Assembly: GCA_040756375.1 (NCBI GenBank)
Contig: JBFLZC010000007.1
Span: 1 to 64,000, forward strand
Reading direction: 5' to 3'
Source: VGSG01 sp040756375
Lineage (GTDB): Bacteria > Desulfobacterota > Desulfomonilia > Desulfomonilales > Desulfomonilaceae
Length of the DNA stretch: 64,000 nt
The stretch's first letter is position 1, and each line of letters begins with the position of its first letter. Positions 62,414-64,000 of this stretch are shown piece after piece. A program made the translations under genes and the position numbers. A model generated the notes under the pieces. The model did no database searches. It saw nothing but the letters and a program-made list of their open reading frames with translations, and was not told the DNA's origin.

Positions 62414-63988
62414 GTGAAGGACGTGATCCTCTCGATCGATTGCGGCACACAGAGTTTGCGTTCCTTGCTTTTTTCCTCCACCGGCGAGCTTCTGGACAAA
62501 GCTCAGTCGCAGTACGAGCCCTATTTCAGTGTGAAACCCGGGTGGGCCGAACAAGACCCGGAGATATTCTGGCGCAGCGTATGCGAAACCTGCCGGACCA
62601 TCAAAGAGCGCAACCCCAGTCTATTCGAGCGGATCGTCGGGGTCGGGGTAACGTCTCAGAGAGACAGCATGATCAATGTGGACGCGGCAGGCACACCTCT
62701 GCGACCCGCTATTACCTGGCTGGATCAGCGAAAGGCCCAGAGTGTCTATGTTCCGGGCCGACTGATGAGACTGGCTTTCCGAGCGGTAGGAGTGTATGAG
62801 GCGATCAGCAAGGGGCAAATCGACGGCAAGTGCAACTGGATCAGGCAGTACCAGCCCGAGATATGGGAGAAGACGCACAAATATCTTCAGGTATCCGGAT
62901 TCCTGAACTTCAGATTGACCGGCGAATTCAAGGACTCCATCGCATCTCAGATCGGGCACATCCCTTTTGATTACAAAAGGATGCGATGGGCATCAAAGCG
63001 TGGACTTACTAGTAAACTCTTTCCCATCGAACCAAGCAAATTGCCGGAGGTTATCCCTCCGGGGAAACAGATAGGTGTGGTCTCGCAGCAAGCTGCGCGG
63101 GAAACGGGTATTGCTGCCGGGACTCCGGTGATCGCCTGCGGGTCTGATAAGGGCTGCGAAACCATCGGGATGGGTGTGGTTAACGAAAAATCAGCTAGCC
63201 TCAGTTTCGGTACCACTGCCACGGTGCAAACCACCACCAAACGTTATTTTGAGCCTTTACGGTTCATGCCGCCATATCCCGCACCGATTCCGGGCCATTA
63301 CAACCCGGAAGTGGAGATTTTCCGTGGTTACTGGATGATCACGTGGTTCAAGAACGAATTTGCGCATAAGGAACTGCTCCAGGCCGAAGAGCGAGGCGTG
63401 CCGCACGAGCAGGTGCTTGACGAGTTGCTCCGAGAAGTGCCCGCCGGCTCCATGGGCTTGCTTGTTCAGCCGTACTGGGGGCCTGGCCTGAAACATCCTG
63501 AAGCGAAAGGCGCGATGATCGGTTTTGGTGACGTGCACCGAAAGCCTCATGTGTATCGTGCAGTCATAGAGGGGCTCGGTTATGCGCTGCTCGAAGGTCT
63601 GCGCAGCATAGAAAACGTAGGCAAGCATCGAACCGAAAGAGTCGCGGTTTCAGGCGGCGCGTCCCAGAGCGACGAAATATGCGCGATCACTGCAGACATT
63701 TTCAATTTGCCGCTGGTGAGAGGCGTCACCCATGAAACTTCCGGCCTTGGAGCCGCAATTGTAACTTCAGTGGGACTCGGTATTCACACCTCCTTCGATT
63801 CAGCCATACAGAACATGGTGAAATATGAACGGACATTTGAGCCTAATCTCCAAAATGTTGCTATCTATCGCGAATTGTACGAGCGTGTGTATCATAAGAT
63901 CTACGGGGCTCTTAAGCCACTGTACGAAGAGATCCGCGAAATCACCGGCTACCCGGAAAAAGTAGGGGAGCCCAGGAGAAGAGCGTAG
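62414..63988 (+). CDS. FGGY-family carbohydrate kinase
   Basis: 524-aa kinase of the FGGY family (glycerol, xylulose, gluconate and related). N-terminal ATP-binding loop DVILSIDCGTQSLRSLLF, then AEQDPEIFWRSVCETCR and GVTSQRDSMINVDAAG, WLDQRKAQ, the substrate-region GSDKGCETIGMG near residue 252, and the C-terminal VSGGASQSDEICAITADIF with GLGAAIVTSVGLG. GTG 62414 gives a start right at the kinase fold; GGGGGTGG lies upstream. It is not a canonical GlpK by sequence, so the substrate is open; the divergent glpD next door suggests glycerol or a related polyol. The stop overlaps nothing and the next gene starts one base later. Confidence 0.88.
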   Translation: MKDVILSIDCGTQSLRSLLFSSTGELLDKAQSQYEPYFSVKPGWAEQDPEIFWRSVCETCRTIKERNPSLFERIVGVGVTSQRDSMINVDAAGTPLRPAITWLDQRKAQSVYVPGRLMRLAFRAVGVYEAISKGQIDGKCNWIRQYQPEIWEKTHKYLQVSGFLNFRLTGEFKDSIASQIGHIPFDYKRMRWASKRGLTSKLFPIEPSKLPEVIPPGKQIGVVSQQAARETGIAAGTPVIACGSDKGCETIGMGVVNEKSASLSFGTTATVQTTTKRYFEPLRFMPPYPAPIPGHYNPEVEIFRGYWMITWFKNEFAHKELLQAEERGVPHEQVLDELLREVPAGSMGLLVQPYWGPGLKHPEAKGAMIGFGDVHRKPHVYRAVIEGLGYALLEGLRSIENVGKHRTERVAVSGGASQSDEICAITADIFNLPLVRGVTHETSGLGAAIVTSVGLGIHTSFDSAIQNMVKYERTFEPNLQNVAIYRELYERVYHKIYGALKPLYEEIREITGYPEKVGEPRRRA

Positions 63989-64000
63989 ATGAAACAAGAC
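63989..64000 (+). CDS. Start of the next gene, cut by the window end
   Basis: ATG 63989 follows the kinase stop codon directly (TAG ATG), with AGGAG ten bases upstream. Only four codons (MKQD) are visible, so the product cannot be named; it is likely cotranscribed with the FGGY kinase gene. Confidence 0.5.

Overview
The window looks like chromosome from a Gram-negative anaerobe of the Desulfobacterota (former Deltaproteobacteria), possibly a Desulfomonile/Syntrophia-type organism. This is inference. It rests on LptE and LptF-type LPS export proteins, the three-gene sulfide-to-homocysteine set (DUF39/HcyBio, UPF0280, NIL-ferredoxin), an acyl-CoA degradation cluster, a possible UGA-selenocysteine gene and many short palindromic intergenic repeats. 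No rRNA, tRNA, CRISPR array, insertion sequence or prophage was recognised. Base composition and codon use look even throughout.

Layout. 0.1-7.7 kb: a structured repeat, a nucleotide-sugar dehydrogenase, leuS-lptE, rplM-rpsI, a sirtuin and a small secreted protein. 8-15 kb (minus strand): a very large secreted TPR-CHAT protein, lgt and a TrmJ/SpoU RNA methyltransferase. 15-19.3 kb (minus): a DASS anion transporter, a sulfotransferase, a Crp-like regulator and a 51-codon two-helix membrane protein gene with an in-frame UGA, the best candidate here for something undescribed. 19.6-26.6 kb: an O-methyltransferase, a CBS-ACT protein, then a minus-strand MoxR/DUF58/DUF4350/DUF4129 operon and two small proteins. 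27-28.3 kb: an LptF/LptG-type permease.

28.7-40.7 kb (plus): a chemosensory cluster (DUF4388, REC-DUF4388-REC-CheB, CheW, MCP, CheY, a HAMP protein, a very long CheA, a ParA-like ATPase and a second CheB-like protein). No CheR is encoded in it. Both CheB-like proteins have lost catalytic residues, and the second has lost all three. With the DUF4388 domains this suggests an output other than classical flagellar chemotaxis, with adaptation not based on CheB demethylation.

40.7-49.2 kb: a GT39-type membrane glycosyltransferase, an artefactual N/poly-C tract beside a hairpin, an AttH/CrtC-like lipocalin protein, an SbcD/SbcC-like (YhaO/YhaN-like) pair and a PDZ-less HtrA-type protease. 49.4-53.6 kb: an unknown gene, the homocysteine operon and a TetR regulator. 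53.8-59.6 kb (minus): acyl-CoA dehydrogenase with a promoter that contains a palindrome in its spacer, a chimeric-looking membrane protein, an acyl-CoA synthetase, a DUF35 protein and a thiolase. 59.8-64 kb: a MITE-like element, a DUF3795 protein, and glpD divergent from an FGGY kinase.

Start codons were chosen mainly from visible Shine-Dalgarno sequences, so several genes are shorter than the longest open frame. Family assignments come from motifs and remembered family features, not from database searches.
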